64,000 bases of DNA from Juglans regia (taxonomy: Eukaryota > Streptophyta > Magnoliopsida > Fagales > Juglandaceae), in assembly GCF_001411555.2 (NCBI RefSeq), contig NC_049911.1, forward strand, positions 32,399,044 to 32,463,043, written 5' to 3'. Made by a program: the position numbers and the translations under genes. Shown here in pieces: positions 27,370-40,200 of the stretch (within the stretch, counting starts at the first letter, position 1; each line of letters begins with the position of its first letter). The notes under the pieces were generated by a model, which was not told the DNA's origin, made no database searches, and saw only the letters and a list, made by a program, of their open reading frames with translations.

Positions 27370-28012
27370 CTAGTACACTTGGTTTTGTTCTTTTTTCCTT
27401 CCCTTCCACCACGACCACCCTAAGGAATCCCTACTTTCCAAGGCATTTTTGCTAACATTGTACTATTCGCTTGACTTTATCTTTGCCTTGTTTGTGGGGT
27501 TTTGGATTCCTTTTGGCCTGGAATTAAAAAACTCCCCTTTTCGCATTAAAAAATTAGCAGAAAAGATAGGGAAAAAGAGTCACATTAATGCAAAAAGTGG
27601 AAGCCGGTTTGGCCAATAACAGGCAACCCCCGAAAATGCTGCCGAGCTTCAGTTATGCACGCTTCAATCCCTATTTCGCAGGAAAAAATGACTTTTTGAA
27701 GGATATGGAGAGTGGGCCGTGGAGTATTCAGGAGAATAACGAGACTTTGAAGACGATGCTTTTGTGTTCACACGCGTTCAAGGGCCCAATAAATCTCTCA
27801 TGAGGTAATCGTAATTATATAAAATCTAAATAAAAAATCGAATAATTTTAATAAAATAACACAATCATATTAATTAGTTTATCTTTAAAATAATTGTATG
27901 AATATAATTATTTTAATAAAAATATGGGATTTTTCTGTTGTGGTCGCATATGTGATGATACTATGGGCCTGGTGGCATAATGAGTACAGTAGTCTTTGAA
28001 AAATTTCCCAGC

Positions 28013-28014
<2 letters not shown>

Positions 28015-28043
<29 letters not shown>
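28015..28043. repeat. (CT)n microsatellite
   Basis: About 14 CT units. With the GA run at 27345-27369 it brackets a pyrimidine/purine-rich 700-base stretch in the gene-poor region. Confidence 0.85.
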
Positions 28044-28045
<2 letters not shown>

Positions 28046-28516
28046 GTTCAATGTTTTCTTTTGTATTGCACTTTTTTCTCATAGAATTTCTATTTTTTTT
28101 TTTTATCATTTACAAGCATCAACCATTGTGGACTGTATAAGCAAAGTACCAAATACAAAGAACTTCATAAATAAGAAGGAATATTTCCATCCTACATATC
28201 GCCAAAATTAAATAGGTTCTGCATTTGATTTGGACGCAGCCAAGAAAATATGCATACATATAACAAAGCCCTTTTTAAAAAAAAAAAAAAATTAAAAAGA
28301 CTACCGCTTGATTTGCTTTGCTTGCTGGGGATCTCATCATACTCAAAACTGTTTCTCCACAACTCTTGTAATAGGGGCCTGACTTCCTTCTAATGCTGAG
28401 ACAACCCGACCATTTATTGCTTGCTCTGAGAAAAAACAGATTTTGGTAGACCATCAATTAAAGGATCAACTCAATCAATTCAAACCCAGATTCTCCATCT
28501 AACCCATCTAATGCTT

Positions 28517-28567
28517 AAAAATGGATGCTTAAAAAGATGGTTGATGATATTTTAAGCATCCATTTTT
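28517..28567. repeat. Perfect 18-bp inverted repeat
   Basis: Arms 28517-28534 and 28550-28567 are exact reverse complements (core GGATGCTTAAAA) with a 15-base spacer. It could be the core of a tiny MITE or a chance AT-rich palindrome. No function is assigned. Confidence 0.6.
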
Positions 28568-29896
28568 TGCCCATCTCCTTTAGAATTTATTTACATTTTT
28601 CATTTTGATATAATTATTTAGACAACCGAAAACTGTATGCTTTGAATCTTTGGGTTTGGACGTCGCTCTAATGATTTTTAGAAATCTTTAATCGTTTCAA
28701 AAAATCGCAAAGAATCATCCAAATGATTCTTAAATATACTAAAGTTGTTTCAACTTATTAATAAACACTAACTCTGGATCTCTGCCCGTAGAAAATGAAT
28801 TACTACAAGTTCTCATTAATGCATATCTTCGAAAATTTTTAGTCCATTCATTCTTTTTGGGTAACAATCCTTGCTAGGACCAACTTTGAGACGACTGCTA
28901 TAATCTATTTGGTGCAAATAACAGCGGGATTGAGAACCTTTTTGTGCAATGAAACTTCGCTAGATGAGTAGAAGAAAAATGGGTGTTAGTGCGGTGAGAT
29001 GAATAGCATTCACTCATACTGAAATAGATAAGCAAAGTGTTTCCATCAATCTAATGCTTATTCAGTAAAGTTGCATGTGTGGTAAAGCCAAATCCTCCAT
29101 TACCCTGCTTATAATTCAATTCTAAAACCCAACTCAATAAAGCCTTATCTAAATACTTGGGATAGTAAAATACTTTAACCATAAAAAGATTACACAAAAG
29201 TAAACACACAAACTGATATGGTTTGATACAGTGCGTCAGATTGTAAAGTTATTTTTATTGTCAAGCAGATTTAACAGATCACATGAAGTCATGTCACTTT
29301 GTATGTTTACTTTTGTATTATCCCTTGGTGTCTGTAATACTTCTCAACAAAGTCCCATGTACCTAAGTAATGGTTTACTTTTCTAACTAGTGCAACAAGC
29401 GAGCCAATAGGATTATTTGAAAGGAATGACATGCAAGTACTAATCAAGAGACAAAGGTTGGGAGAATTAATTACAAAAAAAAAAAAAAAAAAAAACAGCA
29501 ACAGACCGGAAAGGTAAGAAAACCAAACATTGTGAATGCTAATTTACAGATCAGCATATAGATATATGAAGTAAAATTAGCAATGAGCAAGTTACATGTG
29601 ACATAGAATAATTTAATTAAATATGTAATATGAGGAAATGGTATATAACTTGAACGCACAGGACATGTTTTAATAACATAATCAATTAAAGAATCAGATA
29701 GAACAAATTCAGCAAGCACATAATGTAATTATTTCTTACGTCCAAATACAGATCAGAGTTCAGAAACTTTTTTATTATAAACAGCATGCATGTATGTCAG
29801 AAACTGTGGCATATCCGATGTAATTGTAAATTGCCAGTACCTTACGCCACATCATGATGAAAGAATAGACCTTCTCTTTGGCAGCGTGAGATTGTA

Positions 29897-32800
29897 TCAG
29901 CTTGGTTTAAGGACTACATGCTGTCAAAAGAGACAGGACTGGAAGAGATCAGATCTCCCACAAAGCAATGTTCTCAATGGCATGCCGAATGACACCATTA
30001 AACAAAACTAATAAAAAGCATCATTGACATCAGAAATTAAGTCGTTACCTTAATCTGTGTCCTATTGTATGTGTATGTGATGTGCACGGACCCATCACTA
30101 GCCTGGATAACAGCTGGATATGAGAATTCCATTTCCAAATTCTCCTCCAACGTCAAAACATCACACCATGTGTCACCATCATCCTTAGAGAGTGCAACTT
30201 TAAGCACACCCCTTGAGATTGTATTATACGCAAGTAACAAACAGCCATCTCTCAATTTGACCCCATCAATACCTGGTAAAAAATTGAAATCTGAAATCAA
30301 AATCAGACATAATATGGAAATGGAAAGAAGAGAAACTGCACATGGGAACATATATTTGCAATGCCTGGAATTGAAGTCATTCAATTGTTCTCAGAAATTA
30401 ACTGAAAATTGACACCAAACTGATTATAAAACAATAACCGTTTTAGTTGCTCACTATCCAATTGATTAAATACTGCAGTGTAACGTATTTCAAAGGTTAT
30501 CAAAACCAAGATGGACCCGCTTTTAAAGTCCATTAAATCCATTCATAAAAACTAGATGTTGCATACCTGCTAGTATGATGCAAGCAACACAATGTTAATG
30601 TTCGTACACAGTCAACAGGGTTGGCTGATCTCCTTTCACATAATAGGGCCACTAACCTGAATTTGGATTGGGGAGTTCAGTAGGTTTTGCATAATCCCAG
30701 TTCTGGCCACCATCGCGGGACTCTGACATACAAATTCTATCAATACCTTCAAAGGATCGCAGTAAAACACGCAAGGTCCCTTTTGCAGTCTGATAAGGAA
30801 CTGGTTGAATCACACTGAGAGATTCATTTTGTATGTATATTGGGCCATACTTTCTCCATGACCTTCCAGAATCTGCAGTAACCTGTTCCATGGGAGTCAC
30901 GAAACATGTTAACCCTCTCCAAACATCAAAACCCTTGAATTATCTCAATGTAGCTGAGTTGTTGCTCAAACCTCCACCCATGCTCCCCAAGAATTCCAAC
31001 TCTCGACAGACGATCCACAGAGCAAGAGGCCATTTTCCAGCAAGATAGGCTGAGGAAAGCAAGCAGTACAGATGACAAGTGCAACCTTTGAGTAAATGAG
31101 GCTTCCAGAGTATTTAATTTACACAAATATATTGCAAAATAATTCAAGTCATACCTTATTCTTTATTGGACCTAATATGCCAGGAGGAAGTTGTTCTCTC
31201 TCTGTCCAAGTAATACCTTTATCATATGATCGCTTCATGCATCCGCTCCACCTGAGATTTAGCCAATGATTACTAGAGATTTAAAAACAGAAGTCAAAAT
31301 ATGAAAAGTGTTCGTAGTTACAATTAAGATCACATTTCTGCAGAGTGCACAGTAAATTGAGAGTAGTGATAATATAGAACACATTGATAATTGAAAATAG
31401 AATGTTCAACTCAAAACACTTTTATTATCGAAACACTTGGATGATTGATCTGTAACATACCTATTTGGGAAGATAAGTTCCAAAAGATAAAACTTCCATG
31501 CATTTTTGTTCAGAAATTCAAGATTACAAAAATATAACTGCACTCAATTCCTGCCATTGGAATAAAGTAAGAAAATGAGCTTTGCTATTCATAAGCCTCG
31601 TACACCACACACCACAAATTTTTTTTTGGTTTTATTCTTCTTAAAACAATTGAATTCTTCTACTCATCATCCATATACCACACATTTGATAAGAAAAAAA
31701 AATTAAAAAAATAACAAAAATAGTGGTGTGTGAGGCTTATGAATAGAATTTTTCATAGAAAAAAGGCTTAAAGATGAAAGTAGATAATAGCAAAAAAATA
31801 CATCTTCCACCCTCCAACTGACAGACGTTTAACACTTTCCTCAAACTATCAAAGTTTACACATTGCACCCTCCAGCTACCAAAAAGTTGTGAAGTGAACC
31901 ATTCATTAACATTCAACCATTAAAATGTGTCACATCACCTATTTGTTATCCATCTTAATGGCCAAAATTGGACAGTTTATCAGTTTTTGAGAGTGCAATA
32001 TGTCAGTTTTGGTAACTTACGATATAAAGTGCAAAACACCTGTTAGTTGGAGGGTGGGAAACTTATTATCCTAAATGATAATGAATGAACAACTTGTCAA
32101 CTACTAAATGGATTTTGCTACAAAATCACTAAGGAGAAAAGAAAATAACATTACAATTTAGTCAGAAGGTTTCATTACTTTTGAACCTCTTGACCTATTT
32201 TATAGAAGATCAGCAGCTCGTCAGACGGAAGTTTAAATAAAACCGGGTTCCACATTGGAACATTTGGTTCTTCATCAACGACAACAGGTGACTGCCAAGA
32301 GCCATTCTGCCCAGAAAATACCAAGAAAGTTAAAAATAAATATGTTATTACTCCAGGGAATCAAAATGGAGTGATCAACTTTATTTTCAAAAGGGTTCAT
32401 ATGATTAAAAAGATTAAAGAAATCAAACAAAATGAGTGAACACATGCAGGAGTGAGGTGAATTGAAGAAACCTTCCAATAAATGCTACTCTAAACAATAC
32501 TTAATACCAATGACCTTGTAGCCTAGTGGTACTTCTTGCAAAGGCGGAAATGAAGTGTAAACCCCTTTCCCAATAAGGCCACGAATGCCATGTCATAACA
32601 TTCATAGTACCAGATATTAAGAGTTCTATATACATTAAAATTTCGACACGACTGAGCAATTTTTTAAACCCCAAACTCATAATGAAAAAAACCCAACATA
32701 TCAAAAGTAAGTAAAATATGTCACAAAAAAGTCTAAACCAAATCGTAATAGCCTGTGACAAGCATTCGTTCAGTTTTTCATTTTCAATGTCTTCTCTACT

Positions 32801-34819
32801 GACTTTGGCCTGCGGACTCATTCTCATGGTACCTAGGAATGAATTCCAGGAAGACCAAGGAATTGCGGCAGTTTTTGGGTTCTCTTGTGGCCTCCAAATA
32901 TATATTTTTCCCCAATAAATATCCTTGGGGGAATGACCTCAATGCAGATCATTTTTAACTCTCCAATTTATCCTCAACCAGATCTGTTTTCTCTCCTAAA
33001 AAGATCTGGTTTTTTTTCATCCAAAAGGATTCTTGACCGAGTTAAACTTCACCTAGGCAGCCATAATCCTTTTTAAACTAACCTTTCTTCTATTTTTTTT
33101 CTAACCAGTAAACATTTAATAATTTAAGCATTGTATAAAACAAAATAAATGAAACTGAAGTCCATATAAAAAATAATTACCAAAATAGCATCCCATCACA
33201 AACCACTTTAAAGGAAACCCTAGAATTTTGGGTGTGACATCAACCCTTTAACTCAGCAAGGTATGGAATTTCTAGGATGAAGGGTTCTTCCATCGATTAT
33301 TTGAAAAGGTTCTTTATTTTTTATTTTTTTATAAGTAAATGATTATATTGATATGAATAGGCATAGCCCAAATACACAAGATGATATACCAAAGATCACA
33401 TCTATTTAGAGAGAAGTAATAGAAACAAGAAAGTAAATTATTTGAAAAGGTTGGATAGAATATATAAAATAAATCATTTGTACAGCTGGAATATGTTTAA
33501 GTAGCAAATGAACCAAAGCAACCCCTTGCTTGCAAAAAGCAGCATAATTATAAATGAACAAGGCTAGGTTGAGAGAAAGAGTAGCAGACAAATTAGAGCT
33601 TACAGGCAGCATATGCCACAAAGGAATGGACACTACGGTTCTGGAAACTATGACATTATAATTTCAACTTTGAATGATAGAACAAGCATGTTTAGATATA
33701 TGAGCAGGAACTCTATGTGCACATCCTTCAATAAGGTCACAAAGGAATGGTTAAGAAATACATCGTTGATGAGGTGATTTAGAAATTTTGAGGATCATGA
33801 GTAGATGATGGAAGAACTTAAAACTTTCCTCTTAAATACTGTGTTTTTTTGGGCAGCAACTATTGATTTTAAAGGGCCAAGTTCTAATGATTTTCTCATA
33901 TCTTTTTCTATTTCTAGTTAGGTGTCCTCCTGTATATATCATGTGTACTTGGTATGTTCCTGTCATGTTTTTTTTTCCATAAATCTTCGATTACTTATGA
34001 AAAAGAGAGATGATTAGTTAAACATATACCTTGTAGTGCTGCAGCCAAATTTTCACGTCAGATGCCCCTTCTAATGCACCCCCAAAATAGGCAACCACAA
34101 AGTGCTCTTTGTCAACCTACACAAACCACAAAGAAACCACTACAATCTAGTCCACTCGCGTCAATGAAGTCAAAACTACACGCCATAAACTTAAAAAAAA
34201 AAACAAATTTTGAAAATGCTTTTGTTGTGCATAACCTCAACAATGGTAGAAGCATGACAGCTACTGAAGGGAGTAGAACTTGCAGGAAATGTGAACTCCT
34301 CTATCAATGGGTCTTCAATGTAACTGTTGTTTCTCAAATCTAAACTCTTAGGAAATGACATTGCAGTTTCTGCCTCTGCGTATGGAACTAATTTCCTGCA
34401 AAAACGTTCAATTGATGCTCAGGATTGATCAGAAGACAATAATATCACGGGCATAAAGTACATACAGACCCACCCGGTGACCCACACGGTGGTCTATTTT
34501 GAAAAAATAAATTGTTTTGTTTTTCAATAATAATAATAATAGCAGATAGAAGAGAAGAAATGGACGACCTGGTGAGAAAGGCTCTAAAAGAATGAAGGCT
34601 GTGGTGGGTGTTCAGTGTGAGATCGAAATTGGAGAAGAGAGGAGCGGAACTGAAGGTGCTTCCAAATCCATATAATGGGTCATGTAAATCAGACACAATG
34701 GAGATTGAAAACAGCAATAAAAATAACATACACGAAAACAGCAATAGAACCAAAACGATGCTTCTTCCCAATGTTCCCATTGATGCGCACACCCCAAACT
34801 TCACAGAAGTGGGTTTCAT
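29897..34819 (-). CDS. BNR/Asp-box repeat sialidase-like protein with N-terminal membrane anchor
   Basis: Nine exons with consistent phases: 34569-34819, 34236-34395, 34030-34116, 32179-32306, 31155-31251, 30972-31049, 30657-30882, 30049-30272 and 29897-29920; 424 aa. Residues ~19-44 are a long hydrophobic stretch (signal anchor), so the rest probably faces the secretory lumen. The remainder is a six-bladed propeller of the sialidase superfamily. Four Asp-boxes (S-x-D-x-G-x-T/x-W) are visible: SYDKGITW 217-224, TADSGRSW 269-276, SRDGGQNW 322-329 and SKDDGDTW 371-378. Other marks are [23 protein letters not shown] and [12 protein letters not shown]. The substrate is unknown; plants lack typical sialic-acid metabolism, so neuraminidase activity should not be assumed. 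The last exon adds only HVVLKPS and the stop. It resembles, from memory, Arabidopsis At5g57700, the neighbour of SMAX1. Intron 3 (32307-34029) and intron 4 (31252-32178) carry transposon remnants. Confidence 0.9.
31585..31745. mobile_element. Hairpin-type MITE, family B copy 1
   Basis: Terminal inverted repeats CTATTCATAAGCCTC...CACACACC (from 31585) and GGTGTGTGAGGCTTATGAATAG (31724-31745) enclose an A/T-rich middle. It sits in intron 4 of the sialidase-like gene. The copies at 45439-45555 and 59817-59902 share the ATTCTA...AGCC...CACACC layout, which suggests one family. Confidence 0.65.
31807..32058. mobile_element. Short TIR element, about 250 bp
   Basis: The ends are inverted: CCACCCTCCAACTGACA at 31807-31823 against TGTTAGTTGGAGGGTGGG at 32041-32058, one mismatch in 17. 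There is no coding capacity. It lies in intron 4 of the sialidase-like gene. A distantly similar element (CCATTAAAATGTG inside, 'ACCAAATTTTGG' ends) lies near 51065-51300 in kinase intron 5. Confidence 0.6.
33318..33400 (-). mobile_element. 3' tail fragment of an L1-type retroelement, reverse orientation
   Basis: Read on the minus strand it gives TTGGGCTATGCCT, then ATATCAATATAATCA, then TTACTTATAAAA. This is the same tail as the complete L1 at 58305-58360, so it is a 5'-truncated copy inserted in intron 3 of the sialidase-like gene. Confidence 0.55.
33780..34005 (+). mobile_element. Decayed non-LTR retroelement 3' end
   Basis: Contains GTGTCCTCCTGTATATATC, GTGTACTTGG and ATTACTTATGAAAAAG. 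This is the order of motifs found at the end of L1-type elements in this window. No coding part survives. It lies in intron 3 of the sialidase-like gene; the 5' border is uncertain. Confidence 0.4.
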
Positions 34820-35814
34820 TTTTTTTTTCTTTTTTTAAATATTTAATGTTTGCATTTAAAGATGCATTATATAATATATATATATATATATGCATTGTGA
34901 GAGGGGAAAAAAAAAAAAGGATAAACGAGGTATAATTGATGTTTACCTAATAAATCGCTCATAAAATAATCCGAACTAAATATTAATTTATAGCATAAAT
35001 ACAGCTGCTGTGCCATGGCAATTTTGACTCAAGGGGATGACAAATTCCATTGTCTCAAGATTGCAGAGGGAAGAACCTGTGAAAGAAAGGCAGTTTGATT
35101 AGTGTACGTTACAGTGTCACCTTAACTGGTTCAAGTATCAGAGTGTTGAGAGGGACGTGCGTAGGTGCTGCGAAACTAGGCTAGGGAAAGAGACAAAGAG
35201 AAATAAAATAAAAATTATTAATATGCAGATGTAGATATACAACATACAACTGTATTAAGTAAACTGGATTAGCACGCTGCCTGATTTATCTTGCATATAC
35301 ACAAAGATACGCAATCCCTGATTCGCCTCCGCGGCTGTCGGCAGACATCACTCCGTCGGATTCGGTATTTGCACCAACGGTTCTTTGCAGCACATACCTG
35401 ATTCGTTTACATTAATTATCGGATTCTCATGATTTCATCAATCCTTCACCAAAAACCAGTACTCTAGTTTACAGAATTATGACTCGACCTTGGTTCTTAC
35501 TGACTTTACTTTTTCACGAAATGGAATCGATTGGATTTGCTTTTCTTATTTTGTTCATAACAATATTTATGATATCGATACGATACGATAGAGTTGAGAT
35601 ATACAGTAGCCTCATTTTCTGTATATTATTTAAAAAATATATGATTTTATTTTTTTATTTTCATATTTTATATTTTATAAAATATAAAGATAAAAAAATA
35701 AATTTATATATTTTTAAATAGTGTATAAAAGTGTGAAATATATAAAAAATTTTAATAAAATAAGTAAATGCCATTCACTATATATTTTTTATTTTCCAAT
35801 TGTGATGCTAGAAG

Positions 35815-35975
35815 TATTTTATCTCGTGAAATTAAAGTTAAAATTTAAATAAAATATTATTAAAATATATATTTTTAATATTATTTTTTATTTTATATAA
35901 AAATTTGATAAAATTTTAATAATTATATAAAATGAGACAAGATGAATTAAAAAAATAAAAATAAACCAGGCCTTA
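35815..35975. repeat. Decayed MITE family A copy
   Basis: Carries the internal order typical of the family: AAAGTTAAAATTTAAATAAAATATTATT, a T-rich core, ATAAAAATTTGATAAAATTTTAAT, then AAATGAGACAAGATGA. Its termini are poorly kept. Confidence 0.4.
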
Positions 35976-36999
35976 CTCACTTTGACAATGTCTAACTTAA
36001 CGGAAAAATATTGAATATAATTTTAGGATTTACTTTATGTAAAATAAAATTAAAATTGATTATAAAAAAATATTTTTTTTTATGTAAAATCTCAGTTTAT
36101 CTAATTTGTTTCAAAAAAATTACCAAAATTTAGACTAAATATCATTTTTCTAATCTATAATTTTAACTTTTCCTTTCAAACTATTCTTTCCGTCTATAAT
36201 ATTTTCATTTTAGAAAATAGTAATATTATTTATCATCTTAATTTTCATCATCTTTTCATTATTTTATAGTGTGATATTAAATGATTGGAGACTATTTATT
36301 ATATTTTATTTATAAACTTATCATCTAATGTCACATTATAAAATCATGAGAGGATAATTAAAAAAGAAGAAAAATATTCACAATTATTTACTTTTAAGAC
36401 ATTTATATTTAAATGTTAATAAGCTATCTTCCTAAAATTTTAATAAAAATATTGTCACCTGACATAAATACCACTCGTCATCATTGAAAAACGAACAAAT
36501 GCATATTAATATATATATATTTATATAATCTTTGAAACAACAAATTTTTGAAAACACCTAAAATGTTTTTTTAAAAACAGAGTATCAAAAAATATAAAAT
36601 TAAAATATAAAACGGTATTAAAACCTAAAATCCGAAAACCACACAAAATGAAAAAAATAACAAAGACATGTTTTTAAAATAAAAAAACTCAGAAAAATAA
36701 TAAAAACTACAAAATATAAACTAAAAATGAGAGAAAGGGAGGTGTCCTCTGAGTCCCTGGGGAACCCGGATCATAGTGTAGCCTGTGGCACCTTCATTTT
36801 TTTTAAAAATGTTTTTATATTTTTAATATTTTATTAAAAAAAATTAGCAGGTGTAATATATATTCTTTTGGATTTTAGTATTTTTTAGATTACATATATA
36901 TGCCTAAATATTTGGTGTTTTATTATTTTATAACTATGTTCTAGTTTTTTCTAATATAATTACTGACGTGAATCGTGATTAATCATTTTTTTTAGTTTG

Positions 37000-37168
37000 T
37001 TTTTAGATAATTTTTCAACTCATTTTATTTTATTTAATTTAATTATTATAATTTTTTAAAATTTTTATATGAAATAAAATAAATAATTTAATTTTTTAAA
37101 ATTTTAAAATAAAAATAATATTAAAAATATATATATTTTAACATTATTTTAATTTTTATCTCGACCTA
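37000..37168. repeat. Decayed MITE family A copy, inverted
   Basis: Reads as the reverse complement of family A: TTTTTCAACTCATTTTATTTT at the left, AATATTAAAAATATATATATT towards the right. It ends just upstream of the TrmO-like gene, so it is likely part of its promoter region. Confidence 0.35.
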
Positions 37169-37232
37169 CATCAATTAATTAAGCGCATCGACGACTACGA
37201 GCAGCTACTCAAGTCAGAGACTCGCCAATCTC

Positions 37233-40200
37233 ATGGCCACCCAGTGGTTAGGTTCGAAATGCTCGACAGCTACCATAGCGTTAGCCATCGCCGCTGCTCT
37301 CTCTGCTTCGACAGCCATCTCTCGTACTCCTCTCTCTCTCTCTCTCTCTATCTCTCCCTCTCCGACTGCCTGACTGGCGCACGCGCAGGCGTGTCAAGGC
37401 TAATCTTTCTTTTATTTACGATTCTCAGTCTATTTCTGGAGGAGAAAGTGCAGAGGTTTGGAATCCAAGATACGAGAGCTCCAGAAATCCCTCAAGTCCT
37501 CATCGGAGAAATGTGGTGCCGAGAGACAAGGTCGTATTCGGGCTCAGCAGGTACTCCACCCCTCTTCTTTCAGCACCCCCTTATCTTTAATTTTCTTTTT
37601 GTTCCATTTCATTTGTGTAAGTTTGTCTTGGCTTTCTTTGTACTCTGTTTGGTTTCTGAGAAAACTGTAGGAAAAAAAAAAAAAAAACTAGAAAGAGAAA
37701 CCAAATGTTCCAACATTGAGTTTTTTATGTTTTCTGATAACTCTAAATAGAGTTATCGGTTAGTGTCCATAAATGAAAAGCGGCTTATGGTTGTTAAAGG
37801 CTAAACCATTGATTTAAAAGTTCCAAGACTGTTAGAGATTAATTTAGTTAAGCCTTTAGTGCTCAGATCATGACATTACAATACACTTTTGAATCCGACG
37901 TCCTAGGTGGCCACTCTATCGACGCTGACCCCATACTAACCATTCCCTTTTTGGCAGCTTCACACATCTATTAATGATCAATGGATTAACATCATGCTCA
38001 TACATAGTACCAAGACATTTTAATCCAGCTTATAGGTAGCTCCTTCCGTGACTTGAACTCTTGGCGTGGTCCCTACTCTACACGCAACTTGCCCAAGAAA
38101 AACTGTAATTTTCAGTTGTAATTAAAATTGAATTGAAAAGAGAAATTGATCGGACTTTCTGTTGATAAGGGCTACCTTGAGGGAAACCCAACCTGCTGGT
38201 AGATTCAAGAAGGGAATTGCCAGCAACAAAACAGTGGCATTTGTATTAAAGGGAGACAACATCGTTTTAAAGTGTAATTCCAGTAATAAACGACAATGTT
38301 TTGATGTGTAGTGTAAGTAGAAACAGCAGTGTCGCAAGTATTATTTTTTATTTCTAGCAGAAATTAGTTCTGTTATGTTTGCTAGATTTGTGGGACAGTT
38401 GCTTATGTAGAAGTTGAGAGGCGGTTGAGGGCTCCCTAATCTTAAAGATAATTCCTTTAGTTTTACTCTTGTATGTGGAGGTTGGGTTTCCGACGAAGTA
38501 GCTCTTATCAATAGAGAATTCCATCATTTTCTCTTTTCAATTCACTTTTTTTTTTTTTAACTAACTCAATTCACTTTTCCTTACGATTGACAATTACAAC
38601 ATTCCTTAGGCAAGTTGCGTGGTATAACAATGGCTTTGGGGTTTTAATTTACAGATCAGTGTCATATCATCCAAGCTGGTGAGGCAATCATATGCGGCAG
38701 CTCTGAAGACGGGTCATGCTTCGGGGGTTCAGAGTGAGGGGAACGGTGAAAGTGGTCTGCAGATCACGCCTCAAAACCAGCTTGTCGTGATGCACAATTC
38801 TTTAAAAGAGATGGAAACCCAACTTGTCGAGGTAAATAGCAGTGATAGCTTTCTTGTCTACGAAAATAGACCTGCTTTCAGCCGGAGGCAACGGGGTTGT
38901 AAGAAAAAAGACTAAGATAGGCCCGAATCCTTTAAACTCAGATAAAGGAAAACGGAAAATTGGATTCGGCCCTGTCCCAATAACCAGATCCAGGAGAGTA
39001 TGGCGGATCAAAATGAAATCTGAGTCGTTTGAAGTGGGTTCTACGTCGGGTATCAGCTTAGAGACATCAATAATGGAATGTTATTTGCCTTAGGTAACAC
39101 ATGATAGACTGATAGTCAGTATTACACTCTTGGTCCCCGAATAAACAATGGCTCCCTCGTCAGAGTTGAAGGAAAATGGTGTATTGCCGAGGTCTGAAGG
39201 AGATGTCAGATCCACTGAAGTTGCACATAAAGGGTCACCAGAGATGAAGGGACCTGCTGTCATCCCAAAATCTTCAATGGGGACCCTGATACCATTGGAG
39301 AGAACCAATGGAGTTGCTAAGGAGGTACGAGATTTGAATATGGGTTTGGCGTTGGTGCCTTGTGCAGAGGAATATCTAGAGTCGAGAGTGCAGGGGGTCG
39401 GGCTTGGTGTATTTTTGGTTGTTTTTCACGGGCTTTTGGGTCATTAGGGGCTTTCTAATATGGGCAATGTGTTTTCTTGTATACATTTAGTGTACTTGAT
39501 TACTCCTATTAATATATATAATATTTTTACTTATAAAAAAAAATATCATTGTAGGATATGTTCATACAGATCGGTGTACTTAGGCGATGCCTTGTATATC
39601 AATAAAATTTTACTTCTACTTATCAAGGCAACAAAAAAAAAAGATAAGCTCATACGAATCCTTTATAAATATTACTAGGGAAATAATGCAGTCCAGTTCT
39701 GGAATAGGAATAATGAAAATTGAAAGGTATTATTTATTATTTCCATTAGTATAGTTTTTTTATAAGTATTTCCATTAGTATAGCTGATTATTACCTTTAG
39801 AAAGAATTAGTATAGCTGATTATTATAATTATTACTATAATTATATTTTATCGTGTTTTTTTATTTATTTCATAGTGGGAGAATCATCAATACTTTTGTA
39901 ATGCTCATATGGAATAATTTCTTTTGTGTTGTTTACAATTTGTATCTGTCTTTCTGTACTGGTGATGATCCAGCAATCCATAACTGTTTATTGTTGGGCT
40001 TATATACGTTTTGCTTACAGCTCATAATAAGTATTTGTTGTTGTTGGTCATGTTCTCTGCTGATATCTTTTCTATAGGCAATGAGGAAAGCACTAGCATA
40101 TCCTAAATCTGACAATTTGGAGTTATCTTCTTATCCCATGGCGCCCATTGGTGTCATCCAGTCATGCTTCTCTACCAGGTGCTTGCTATTAAAACCTCAT

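Larger units (their letters stand above)
17721..29896. other. Gene-poor intergenic stretch, 12 kb
   Basis: No coding region can be supported. It contains (AT)n at 18765-18786, AT/AC at 22811-22852, a compound (AT)n(GT)n at 26338-26382, AGCT tetramer runs at 20842-20863 and 24380-24402, (GA)n at 27345-27369 and (CT)n at 28015-28043. There is also a small perfect inverted repeat at 28517-28567 and an AT-rich MITE-like copy near 22565-22690. A slightly more GC-rich 71-codon frame at 27588-27803 has no recognisable domain. Known conserved plant miRNA sequences were looked for by eye and not found. Confidence 0.65.
34820..37232. other. Divergent intergenic region between sialidase-like and TrmO-like genes
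   Basis: The two flanking genes point away from each other, so both promoters should lie here. The sequence is very AT-rich, especially 35580-37170, and contains two decayed copies of MITE family A. No reading frame is supported. A block of higher complexity at 34990-35470 may hold promoter or leader sequence of one of the genes. Confidence 0.55.

Noticed and set aside
27588..27803. 71-codon frame, slightly GC-rich
   Set aside because: It starts in plain AT-rich DNA with no domain, no splice context and no homologue I recognise. Not enough support for a gene.
34445..34568. Extension of sialidase-like exon 1 frame
   Set aside because: Splicing at 34569 (CACCAG|GTCGTC) into exon 2 gives the conserved continuation. 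The read-through is low-complexity Ile and junk.
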